Shown here one piece after another: positions 50,438 to 60,933 of a stretch of DNA of 64,000 nt; positions within the stretch are counted from its first letter, which is position 1, and every line of letters starts with the position of its first letter. Source of the stretch: Cricetomys ansorgei (Eukaryota > Chordata > Mammalia > Rodentia > Nesomyidae). The stretch spans positions 310,001 through 374,000 of the forward strand of contig JAMJFZ010001137.1 of assembly GCA_026225945.1 (NCBI GenBank). The letters are read 5' to 3'. The position numbers and the translations under genes were made by a program. A model generated the notes under the pieces. It worked only from the letters and a program-made list of their open reading frames with translations, was not told the origin of the DNA and searched no databases.

Positions 50438-50552
50438 CCTGGCCATGGTGACTTGCATCTATAATCCAGCTCTCAGAAGGTAGAGTTAAGAGGAAGGAGA
50501 GTGTGAGGCTAGCCCAGGTGACATCTCATGGCACTGTCTCAAAACAGAAATG
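50438..50552 (+). mobile_element. Old B1-like SINE, sense
   Basis: GGCCATGGTGACTTGCATCT, a CAGCTCTCAGAAGG stretch, then GTGAGGCTAGCCCAGGTGAC and CACTGTCTCAAAACAGAAA. The order fits a proto-B1 or degenerate B1. Confidence 0.65.
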
Positions 50553-51597
50553 ACGGTAAAATGTATTTTCTCATTGGTGAGTTGGGAACACGTGCCTCAG
50601 CATCTCTACTGAGATGTACTGCTTAACAGTGGTGACAGATTCGCAGACAGCTTGTGTATCAATGAGACCCATCGATGCTGCATGACCAGTTGGAATGGCT
50701 CTCCAGCATTAAGAGAGAACCAGGAAAACCCCTACCCACTGCTGTCTTCCTCCAAATTGCCACAAGGCTGAGGGCTAGAATGGCTGTTCATCCGAGCCAG
50801 ACAAGAATGGACACAGCCTTGGTGAAGGTCCTGTCTTGCCAAGAATCTGAGGCAGCATATTCATTACATTTAACATTCATATGTTCAACACACCAGCATC
50901 CGTGTATTCATTCACACAGCCATGAGTTCATTCATTCACTGCTTCAATGCATCAGGACTTGATCTGTATGCAGAAGATAGGCTCTGTGCCACAGCTGCTG
51001 GCTCTGGGATGGGTCTTGGAGATGGGGACAGACACATGGAGATTGTGGTGCCATGGTACCTGATCAATGGCCAGGCTGATGACAGTTCATCTCAGTACAG
51101 TGTCCTGTCCAGCAGTCATGTTCTCTTACATCAATGTCTTGCTGGTAAGGGCTTGGTCAATGCTTTGTTCATGGTCTATAAATCTTAGAACTTTTCATCT
51201 GAACCTGCCTTGTACAATGAAGATCAGTGAAAAATCTGCTGAGTTCCCCACTGTGTCCTCCTTAAATGAATCTCTGCAGTCAGGACAGGAGGCTTGGCAG
51301 CCTGTATCTTCCTGGCAGGAGTGTGATAGCTATTCCAGGGTTTGGATGTCAGAGGGATGATCAGCACTCTGTGAGGCAGGGCAGAGGCAGGTGCCCCAAG
51401 GATGGAGAGAAGGGACATGTAGGGTGGGGGCTCCCAAAGTCTTCAGGAGGCTCTGCTCTGCTGAGAAGAGTAATTAGAGGGGCAGTAATGGGTGGAGCTT
51501 CAGGGTATGTGGGAGTGTGCTGTAGGTCACAGGGCAGGGTTACTTGTGTCACTGGCTCACATACCACTTGCCAATGCTTTACAGCATATGGGGAGAA
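50553..51597. other. Unrecognised non-unit sequence
   Basis: Short open frames only. A TTCATTCATTCACTG-like stretch near 50929, followed by wording faintly like the reverse of an L2 or MIR 3' end, is too weak to call. Confidence 0.5.
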
Positions 51598-51685
51598 GTG
51601 TCTGTATCTGTCTCTCTGTCTGTCTTTGTCTCTCTGTCTGTCCCTCTCTGCCTCTTTGTTTGACTCTGTCTGTCTCTCTTTCCTT
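51598..51685 (+). repeat. (TCTG)n/(TC)n-rich simple repeat
   Basis: Interrupted TCTG/TCTC units over about 90 bp. Confidence 0.9.
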
Positions 51686-51721
51686 TTCTGTGTGTTAATG
51701 TGTGAGGGATGAGGTATGTTG

Positions 51722-51990
51722 TACTATTTTATTATCAACTAGGTATCTGGGTAGTATGGCTGCATATTCGCAAGAAGAGAATATATTCTATGAAATTTCA
51801 CAGAGCTGGGGAAACTCTGCAGGTTAGCAAGTGGGATGAAGTCTCTCCCTCTGTATATGTGTGTACAGTTATGAGTTGTGGTGGACTGTGTTATGTTCAC
51901 TTAGCTACCTGGGTTGTCCCACATTCACATGAAGGGAATGTTGTCTGTGAAATTTTCTAAGAGTTTAGGAGACTTGGAAGGTCAGCGTGG
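51722..51990 (+). repeat. Degenerate internal direct duplication of about 120 bp
   Basis: Segments at about 51722-51838 and 51868-51990 share order: a GTATCTGGG / CTACCTGGG start, CATATTCGC / CACATTCAC, CTATGAAATTT / CTGTGAAATTT, and GGTTAGCAAGTGG / GGTCAGCGTGG. By eye they are moderately similar. Family unknown. Confidence 0.4.
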
Positions 51991-53339
51991 CCCTGGAACA
52001 AATGTCTTTCCTTGAAGAGAAAGGCATGGTAGCTGCTCTTTTGTATGGGCAGAGCTTAAGTAGGCACTACGCCTGGCTCAGTACAGCACATGATGCACAG
52101 GACTGTAGCCCTTCCCTGACCAGTTCAACCACAGCTGGGGAGCATGGGTACTCTTTCATCAGGATGAGTGTTCTGGGAAAGGCCCAAAACAACCTCTTAT
52201 GTGCTGCTTATTCTTCTTCTGAGGCTCAGTGTCATCTCATGAACTCCTTTCTGCCCCAGGAACTGTAAGTACTAGGAAATATGTAGTGCCAGCCCTCTTC
52301 TGATTTCCCTTTCTGCAATGCACAAATTGTCAACTTTTTTCCCATTTCTGGTCCATACTTGCCTTAATTCCTGCTCTTGTGACCAGGCATACCTGAATAT
52401 TAAAACTATGTTAAAATGGCTTATCCATGCAGGCTCTGATGTTTTTAACACTGCATTCATCGGTTACAGATGAACTTAATTTTGAAAATAAACTGTCATC
52501 AGGCCTTGCCTCGCAGATGTATAAATGTGACTATGTACTTTGAGGAAGAGGATTAGCTGAACCATAGCAACTTCATCCCTGGTCCTTCCTCAGCTGGCTT
52601 TGTGCAAATAAGGAATAGAAGTTACTTGGAAGAACAAGCATAGAGAGAGCCGGTCAGCATTCCCAGCAACCTCTTGTCATTTTATATGTGCCTTGTACTT
52701 CCTATTCCTCCTGCCAGCAGCACCCACAAAGGGTGCCTTGAGTCCCACCAGTCTCAGTCCTTTATCCTTGGAGACATCTGAGTTTTCTATGAGAGCCTTA
52801 TACTCATTTCCTCCATCTTCTGGTTTCTGAACATCAACACCTCATTTTCAAGGCCAAGTAACATGAACGATCTCCTTCCATTGAAAGGCAGACTATTAAA
52901 AAACTACAAGAAACAGGAACACCTTAACGCCCATTAGCAGATTCGGCCAATTTCAACCTCTGGCCATTTGAGATTATGTATTGTATTGTTGTTTTGATGC
53001 CTCTCCATATCTTCTCTTCTGCCATGTTTTAAAATAAATTCTACATATTCTTATTTTCTAAGAATTTGCACATTCGCCCACCATGTATATTCATGTAACA
53101 TTAAATAAGAGATTGACATGTTTGGGAAGGTAGAATTTTCTTCACAGTGCTCACAGTGCAGTATAATTATTGCATATGAAGGGAGTGGGGTGGGGTGGGT
53201 CTCAAGCATGAGCCTTCCGTTCAACAACAAAACACCTAAATGTCTTTGTCTTGACATTAGAGTCAATGACCATAACAACAACAGCAGTGAAAAGTCATTC
53301 ATTATGTAAATAATTCTCATAGTTAGTTTTTTCTTTTAG
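51991..53339. other. Unrecognised non-unit sequence
   Basis: No gene, unit homology or clear transposon. AATAAA-type motifs at about 52488 and 53033 have no context. Confidence 0.55.
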
Positions 53340-53419
53340 GCGAGGCACTGGGATTTGAATCAGATCCTCACACATACCCAGAAAGCACCCTAACACTGAG
53401 TCACCCCAATCGTCCTCTT
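53340..53419 (-). mobile_element. Antisense tRNA-derived (ID-like) SINE
   Basis: CACTGGGATTTGAATCAGAT, TCCTCACACATACCCAGAAA, then CACCCTAACACTGAGTCACC and CCAATC. This is the reversed B-box/A-box order typical of antisense ID-type elements. Confidence 0.65.
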
Positions 53420-53811
53420 ACATTTTTGTCTGATACAGCCCCTCACTAGGCTGCCATGTTTCACCCTGGGCTCATTATTGATATTTCCTCTTTTGTCCCA
53501 AAAGGCTGGGCACATGAACTGACTCTGCAGTGCACTTCTGTTTCTCTCAGTGTGCAGAGACAATGCTGGTGACCTGGCAAGGAGGGACTGCAGCTGTGAA
53601 TTTCTCCCCAGCAGGCATGGTAATGGCACAGCATCCCTACTGCCCACGCCCTCAGCGTATGTGAGGGCCAGGTCCCCTTACTCTCACTTCTCAGGAGTTA
53701 ATCTGAAGGACCCAGGGCAGCTAGGCCTTTCCTCTTCCTGCATTGCCCACTCATGTCATTCTGGCTCAGAAACCTGTACTCAGGAATCATATTTCTCTCC
53801 TGCCCTGACCT
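53420..53811. other. Unrecognised non-unit sequence
   Basis: Overlapping short open frames on both strands have no recognisable product. Confidence 0.5.
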
Positions 53812-54352
53812 GACACCAAATTTTCTAGTTTGTCTACATCAATCTATTATAGTGACTTCAGCAGGAAGTTCATACCCATTGATGAGTCACCCCAATCTCC
53901 CCTTTCCACTCCCTTGGACAGCCATTAGAGCACTTGGTTTGTATATGAATTCCTCTGTTATGGGCATTTCTTGTAAATAGAGACACATCACCCAGACCCT
54001 ATGACCTAGCTTCTTTCACTGAGCACATTAGCACCTCTCACTCAGTGCAGAGGAAATATCAGGCCCTCCTTTGTCTACATAGTGATAGTGTTTGCCTAGA
54101 ACAGACTCTGCTCATCCATTTGTCTGTGAGTGGACACTTGATTTGCAAACCCTTTGCCTACTGTGAAAACCCATGATGGACACTGGCTGCAGTACTTGTC
54201 ATGTTCTTCATTTCAGATTCTCTGAGTCCACACCTACAGTGGAATTGCTGCATCACAGGACTGTCACCCTTTCCAAACAGTGCAGCATACTCCATCCCTC
54301 CTCGCAGTGCAACAAGTCTTTGGGTTCTACTTATGAATGAAGACACTTTTAG
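53812..54352 (-). mobile_element. Old L1 fragment, antisense
   Basis: The + strand shows the well-known antisense landmarks of ancient mammalian L1 3' regions in order: GACCTAGCTTCTTTCACTGA (about 54002), CTCATCCATTTGTCTGTGAG (about 54112), GCCTACTGTGAAAA, and CAGTGGAATTGCTGCATCAC (about 54238), then a CAACAAGTCTTTGGGTTC end. It is too diverged to encode protein. The boundaries are approximate. Confidence 0.75.
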
Positions 54353-55044
54353 ACTCTTTTCAAAATTTTAATGAACTAATTAATAGGTCAGTATTTGGTG
54401 AATTTGTTTTTTTGATTGTGAGAAATAAATACCAGGTCCTCAGGAAAATTCCTCATTTTTTTTCAAATAAATTTTCCACCAAGAATTTGTAGACCTTAGC
54501 CGATGTGGATGCATTTATATCTTTGTCAATGACTAATACCAAGATAGACTTCATGACTTTTTTGGTTTCTGGTTCTTCTCTTGCCAGCCTGGAGGGTAAT
54601 TTGACACTGAGGGATATCAGCTTCCTTGGAGTCTGCCTGAGCTGTGTCCAACACTTGGGTCTCAGTGCCTTGTCCTCCTGGTGTCTCCATGTCTACATCC
54701 AATGTGCCTTCTGGGTAGGACAGCTGGGCAGATCCCAGCCATGAACAGCCCTAGAGCTACAAGGAGAGACATCTTCTCTGGGCTCCAGGCTGAAAGGAAA
54801 AGATTCTTTGAGTCTGGGAGGACCTGGCCTGGTTCACACCCACTGCTACCACTGCCACCTGACCTGCATTGTGTCCCGTCTGTGCTGTCCTTTGCTGCAT
54901 CTGCTATCTTCCTTGGAATCTGTTATAGCCTCTCAAATGACAGTATGGCATCTTCTGCTTGGCTTTACCACTGGAGGAGAGGCTTTTCAGGTAGTCATCA
55001 TTCTCAAGAGATACATTGTGAGATGAAGGTACTTGCCATGTTAC
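54353..55044. other. Unrecognised non-unit sequence
   Basis: AT-rich start, then mixed sequence with short open frames (largest about 125 codons, 54681-55058), without recognisable domains. The left part may continue the L1. Confidence 0.5.
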
Positions 55045-55345
55045 AGAGTGTGGTGTGAATGAAATTGGCCCCCATAGGTCAATAGGAAGTGGCACTTTTA
55101 GGAGGTTTGCCCTTGTTGGAGAAAGTAAATCACTGGTGGATGTCTTTGAGGTTACAGAACACAATCCAGGCCCAGTGGTTGACTGTCTCTTCCTACTGCC
55201 TGCCAGATCTGGATGTAGAACTCTCAGCTACCTCTCCAGTACCAGGTCTACCATCATGCTGCCATACTTCCCACCATGATGCTAATGGACTGTCCTCTGA
55301 GCATTACTCCCCCATCCTCCTACATACTCCACCACACCAGTGTCC
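55045..55345 (+). mobile_element. Rodent interspersed repeat, URR1-like
   Basis: It contains GGCCCCCATAGG, TTAGGAGGTTTGCCCTTGTT, TGGATGTAGAACTCTCAGCT, CTTCCCACCATGATG and TAATGGACT in order. I recall this layout from an abundant rodent repeat usually classed as a URR1-type hAT-related element. The match is clear; the family name is from memory and less certain. Confidence 0.6.
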
Positions 55346-56926
55346 ATGAACTTCTTAAGATTTAAAACTTGAGGTTGAAGTAAACAGAGCCACCCATCTT
55401 TAGACCATGCCTACTCTGTCCAAGGTAAAAATATGTGTTAGAGGATAAGAGGGTGAGGAAGAAGAGGACAGAGTGGGGCCGAGGAGGTGAGGAAAGACAA
55501 AGAGTAAGAGAAAGAAAAATGAGGCGACTGAAGGCAGCTAATGAAGTTGATGGAGAGGAGACAGGAGGTGAGGATGGAGCCAAGCAGAAGAGAGAGTGGA
55601 GAGAATACCAGAAGAGGAGGAGAAGGATGGAAGGCACAGGTCAGGAAATGGAGCAGCTGCGCCCCTGTATGGAGGGCAGTGGCAGGCCTGCAGAGGAGCT
55701 CAGGGACCTCAGCATCTTGGCGGCCTCCAATCCCTCTTCATTGTCAGATTGATGCAACCCTTCCTTAAAAGAAGTATTCAACTATAGTTTCCTCCAAATT
55801 TAACCATATAAAAGGGGCTCCTCAGATTGTTCAGCAGAAATGACTCAAAGGAAGAGCTGTCATCTTCTTTGCCTTCTAGTTGATGGTGGAGCCTGCTGTT
55901 TGGCCATGGGTTCTAGGAGGGAAATGAAGTCCCCGACCCTAAGGCAGCTCCTGTCATCTGTAAACATGACAGGGTTGCCGCCTCACACAGAGGGACTCTG
56001 CAAGTCTCAGGGTTCAGCCCAGCTTAGATAGCAGTTCATGTCCTAGTAAATTCTCAACACTTCCTCTGTATGGTTGGTCAGAAGGTACAGGTCCATGATT
56101 TGGTCCAGAGCATAGCCCATGGCGCATGCATATTCCATAAGCAGAGGACAGAGATAGGAGAAAAGACTATATGAACCCCCTATATGTCCCCTGATTCCAA
56201 TCCAGTGATTTCCCCAGGTACAACTCTTGCCACAACTCCTCTCACCAAACCAGGCTACAGTCCATAGTCAGTACCACACAGTCCTGGGAAGTTTTTAACC
56301 ACCCCCAGAGGTAAGGAAGTCTGGGCATTATCTGCAGAGAAATGCCAACTGCCAGTACCTGTGATCGTTGTGTTCTAATTGAGGTTGCTACCTGCCAGAA
56401 GCTGTGTTCTCTGCTGTGCACAGTGATGCCTATTTATCCTCACCAAGGATTCCTCCCTTTTAGGAAATGTTGCCTGGACAAAGTGTGTGCTGTGTACAAA
56501 CTGGAAATGGATAAAGATATTGATTTCTGGCAATGTGCATTTAGGGTATTGATCAGAATCACCTCCTGACCAGAAAATTGACAAAAGTGTTCTAAAGAAG
56601 AAGCCCACTCATCTCCTGGGTTGAGCTTCTATTCATCTAATGGTTCAAAGGAGAATGTGGAAGGGATAGAAGTCAGGTGCAAATGTCAGGGTCTGAGCTG
56701 CTGCAGGTCTTTCATGCTCTGTGCTTCATCATTTTCTTCCTTTTGGTTAGAGTTTGATTTGAATGCTGCCCTTGTGAAGATCTGAAGATGGACTTGAGCC
56801 CACATGAGGAAAGGAATAACTGGATCTCTTGGTGTCTCTTCCCAATGTGGACACATTGGATTAATATCCCTTTCCTGCTCTTTATTATTGTTTGTCAGTA
56901 TTAATTGGATTATTGGGGTATCCAAG
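55346..56926. other. Unrecognised non-unit sequence, with a purine-rich stretch
   Basis: 55435-55640 is purine-rich on the + strand and yields charged spurious frames. A TATAAAA-like site at 55806-55813 lies 27 bp before an ATG that opens 63 codons (55840-56031), but the peptide is unrecognised and nothing else supports a gene. A 75-codon Cys-containing frame at 56342-56569 is likewise unsupported. Confidence 0.5.
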
Positions 56927-57084
56927 TTTGAGTGGCCTTGATCTGGATGAGCGTGTCATGTTTCAGGGTCAGCATCTGATAGAGATGATCAGGAGGTTAG
57001 AAGATAAAGAGCATAGAAGATAAAGTAGATGAAAGAGAGTGGAGTCAGGAGGTCTGTCACAAGCTGTGTCTTGTGCAGACTAAA
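56927..57084 (+). repeat. Remnant of a macrosatellite unit
   Basis: TTTGAGTGGCCTTGATCTGG, a TCATGTTTCAGGGTCAG stretch, and AGATAAAGTAGATGAAAGAG match the order of about 2735-2890 in the reference unit and 59670-59830 in unit 13. It then jumps to the equivalent of about position 65 of the next unit, so the 3' end of this copy is deleted. Confidence 0.6.
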
Positions 57085-60000
57085 ATAATTGAGAAGCTTA
57101 TCACCTTCAAATTTTTTCTTGGGGTTTTGCCACCCCAACTAATAATCCCAGGATCCCTCATCCTCATGTTCTGCCTCTCCTTAACCTGTCCACACTGGGA
57201 TTAAATGTGTGCATAGCCTCAGCTGCTAGAGTTCTGTCACAGGGCTCTCTTAAATGCACCAGTTTCCCTCTCCTCTTCCTTGCCTTCACATCGCTCAACC
57301 TCAGTTCTGCTCTCCTCCATCGTCTAATCTCCTCCTTTGCCTGTTCTGTCCTCTTTCTCTTCCTATCTTTTCTCCCCTTTTGCTCCCTTTCTACCTCTTC
57401 CTCTGAAAAGTTACATCTGAGCATATCCATGAGTACGCCCAGAGACACTTCCCATCAAAAGCTATGAGAGTGCTGGGAGTTTGGCTTACTGGTAGGGTGC
57501 TTGTCCATCAAGAACAAGATAACAGGTTCAGTTTCCACCCTCCCCCAGTGAAGAGGAAAAGGTCACAAAACGCACTTAGGACATGGAACAACAGAGCTTT
57601 TCTCAAGTCTGTAGTCAACAGTGTGATTTGTGAAAGGCCCTGAGCCAGAACTACCAGGCTGGCACCTCATGTGTACCTTAAACATGTAGGTAGGTAATCC
57701 ATGCTTATTTTTCCAAGCTACCCTCTAAGGGAAATTTTTCTGCTTCAGCCAATGGGTGAAAAGACTAATCTCCCTTGGAGCTCACAGGTCATAAGGAGGA
57801 AGTACCTACAGACTCATCAGTAGACCACATGCACTCTCACACGGAAATGCCTAAGGGAAGGCAATCTTGTTCTGATTCCATTTTGTTTTCACTTAGATGT
57901 TCTCAGCCCTTTACAGCCCTCACTCAAGTGGTCCTGAGTGGCTTGGCAACACATTTGAGATTTTCATGGTTTTGATGATGGTCCAGATACATTCTGATAA
58001 GAAATAGTTAAAGTAAACTAAAATAACAAAGGAAGTTATAATTCATCATTAATGTCATATTTTGAAAGAATGACTGCTCTGTGCCAGAAAAAAAATTTTG
58101 CAAGGTTAATCTGACCTTCATTTTATTTGCATATTTGTGATTTTCACCTTCAAAAATGTAGTGCTCCTGTGCTCAGGCAACAAGAGCCTGTTCAGAAGCA
58201 GAAGAATGTTCTTGATCTGGCCATTAGCAAAATCCTTATAATCATCAAACGATTGAATATTTTGATTGCCAATCGCTCTCACTCGGATCATTTCAAACCA
58301 CAGCATTGCATCAGAGGGGATTCCTCACTAGGTAGAACCCCCATTATCTGCACTTCTATCTTTTACTCCAAAGACTCCATGATGACCACCCCAGTCTATT
58401 TTCATCCTTCAGACCTTCTTTCATCCTCACCATTATCTGCTGGGTTGGGTCCCATAGATGACTGTCTACTGTGCAGGCACCAAGGTCACATGGCATTTAC
58501 TGTGGCGACAAACCAAATTCTGAATCACACCAGTTGGATGATGACATTTTTTCCATCAACACAGCTGTGGGCCGGATGATCTATAGTTAGCCTGGCTGTG
58601 AGGCGACACTAAACCTCTCAGCTGAAGAAAGATACAACCTTTCTGTTGGTGTATTTATTATCCAAATGTTAGATTTCCTCAAAAATCTAGATAGAGATGC
58701 CTGAGCTTCAGACATTTCCAGTATCCTGGGGGTGTCTCCTCTGTCTTCCAGAACCAGAAACCCTAAACGTTACATGTACAAAGCAAACCAAACTTCTACC
58801 ACTAAACTCCATCCTCTGCCCTCTTTGCTTTCTCCTTGAACACTGCATTGATGTGTGTCAGTGGGTTTCTGACTGTGTATGTGTGCATCAATTTGCCCAT
58901 CCCACTGGAGGACAAAGATCAAGCTCAGCTGTCCATCATTTCCAGGAGCCATCCATCTGCGTTTGTGTACAGGGTCTCTTGCCTGGCCTGTATCTCACTG
59001 TATGATCTAGGCTGTCTGACTTAGGTTTCCCAGGGATTGACCTGTCTTCGCCTCCCCAGAGGACAGGTCCATGGAACCACATTTGGATTTTTCTTCATCA
59101 AGGTTTATATATTGTGTTCGGGCGTTTTATGTGTTAAGGGCTTCGTACAGAGTCGATGTGGCCATTCCTCTGTCATTTCAAATGCTCACGAATATTTAGT
59201 TTTCTCATTTATCTTTTGTTCGCTGTCTGTTTGGAAGATGACTATCCAGTTATATAAACTTGTTGAGTTACAATTTAGTCAACTTTATGCCTCAGATCTG
59301 AACAAAGTCACAAAAAATTAAACAGTGAAAACTCATCATTATGAAACTGACAAGGTACACTTGGTGATAAAGTGCCTTTAAACATTTACCTAGATATTCC
59401 CAGGTTTTCAATTTACTGAACCATCTATTAGGATACATGGACAGAATTTTAGAAAGAAGGTAAAGAACTTCTCTTTGGTCTTCATCAATAGATTACAAGA
59501 CACTGAATGCAGAAGCAAATGAAGTATTTAAGGAAATATTGCTCTTAAGAAGAGTATATTCAATGTTTTACACTCAGTGCTGCTCACTCATCCTTCAGTT
59601 GCTCTCAGTGACCTCATAGTTTTTTAAAGTTGTCTATATACTTTGTTTGCACATGCTCAGCTGACCTTGATTGGGTTACCATTGATCTGGACCCCCATGA
59701 CATTCTTCAGTGAAAGTGACTTTGGAGAACTGAGCTGCAGAAGAGAAAGTGCATAGAACACAGAGAGGATGAAAGAGCGTGGAACCTGAGGTCTTTCACA
59801 GGCTGAGTTTGTATGGGATAAACATAATCAGAAGCTCAGCGTATACACAAATTTTCAGGGAGACACAGGACAGAGATAGCACCAACCATCTTGCATTGAG
59901 AGGAAGAAAGCACGATAGAATATCAAACAAGGGAATCATAAGGTTGTCATCTCAAGAGGTTCGTAGAAAAAGCAAACAGCATCAAGGGACTGATAGCCAT

Positions 60001-60933
60001 ATTCCCTCACAGAGGGAGATGGGTTATGAGGATATGAAACTGCAGATTCCCCAAGGCCATATCCCCTTAGAGCACTGCCAGCTCGTCAAGGAACATTTCT
60101 AGTTTTGAGAAGGAGCTGTGTTCGTTCTCCATACATCATAAGATCGAGAAAATCTTCAGTTGATCATTCGAGACATTGCCAAATTTGCGCTAATGACTTT
60201 GATGTGGTCACAGACAAAGGACAATCACATATCTAGAGGTATTTGCAGGCAGTTGTGGATATTAAGTTCACAGCAAAGCTGGGAGATCTCTGATGTCCAT
60301 TTCATATGATATCTGATGACATACATACCCTCTGAGTAGGTGACCTATATTGATCTACCTTGTTAATGAGTCTAAATAGTTTTACTTAAAAGTCAATGGC
60401 CAATCATGTTAATTTGAAAGTTAATGGACAATTATGGAAGTCAATTATGTTAGGTTCATCTCAGGTGTGTGATGCAACATGATCTGTGGAACTCAGAAAA
60501 GCTCAGATAATTTACCTCTGGGAGGGGACATCCCACCTCTGAACAATCATGAAGCTTTCTTCAATGAGTTAAATCGAATCTTCAGTACAATGCTGTCTTT
60601 TCTATGAGAGCTTCAGTTATCACTTGCATTTCATGGATTGAATGTGGGCAGTAAGATAGGGAGGGCATGAGAAGCTTCAGTTGCATAAAGATGCATGCCG
60701 TTTTTCCTCTTTCCTCCTGGTTTTTGATTATTTTTGTTTTAGAAAATAGAATCTTGCTACATATTTCTGTGTATGGTTTGAATGAAAAGCTATTCAGAGA
60801 TTCAGGATTTTGAACTCTTGTCCTCCAGTTGGTGACATTGCTTTTACAGGACAGAGTTCATCTTTGTAGAAACTCTGAGAGGGAGAGGGTGATAGTTCAT
60901 TGGAGTTCTTTCCAAGATGTTTGTCTCCTGATC
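57085..60933 (+). repeat. Diverged macrosatellite unit 13, long form
   Basis: It contains a CT-rich stretch (about 57260-57410) instead of a TTC tract, an ID-like SINE (57470-57560), the extra segment of about 325 bp (58090-58410), an antisense ID (about 58753-58830), an antisense B4-like SINE (about 58905-59170), and the conserved block (60250-60326). A local duplication adds bases near 60395-60450. A 107-codon frame (59779-60102) spans two frames that are separate in array units and has no recognisable product. Confidence 0.9.
57470..57560 (+). mobile_element. ID-like SINE, sense, diverged unit 13
   Basis: TGCTGGGAGTTTGGCTTACT, GGTAGGGTGCTTGTCCATCA, a CAGGTTCAG B-box remnant, and an A/G-rich tail. 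Confidence 0.7.

Noticed and set aside
50929..51060. Antisense L2 or MIR fragment
   Set aside because: Only a TTCATTCATTCA-type stretch and faint following similarity; too weak without a profile search.
55435..55752. 105-codon highly charged frame
   Set aside because: Purine-rich low-complexity DNA gives Arg/Glu/Lys-rich frames in all three registers; no domain is visible.
59779..60102. 107-codon frame in unit 13 joining two frames that are separate in the array units
   Set aside because: An indel at the junction shifts the frame between copies, and unit 11 has a different arrangement, so there is no consistent ancestral protein.
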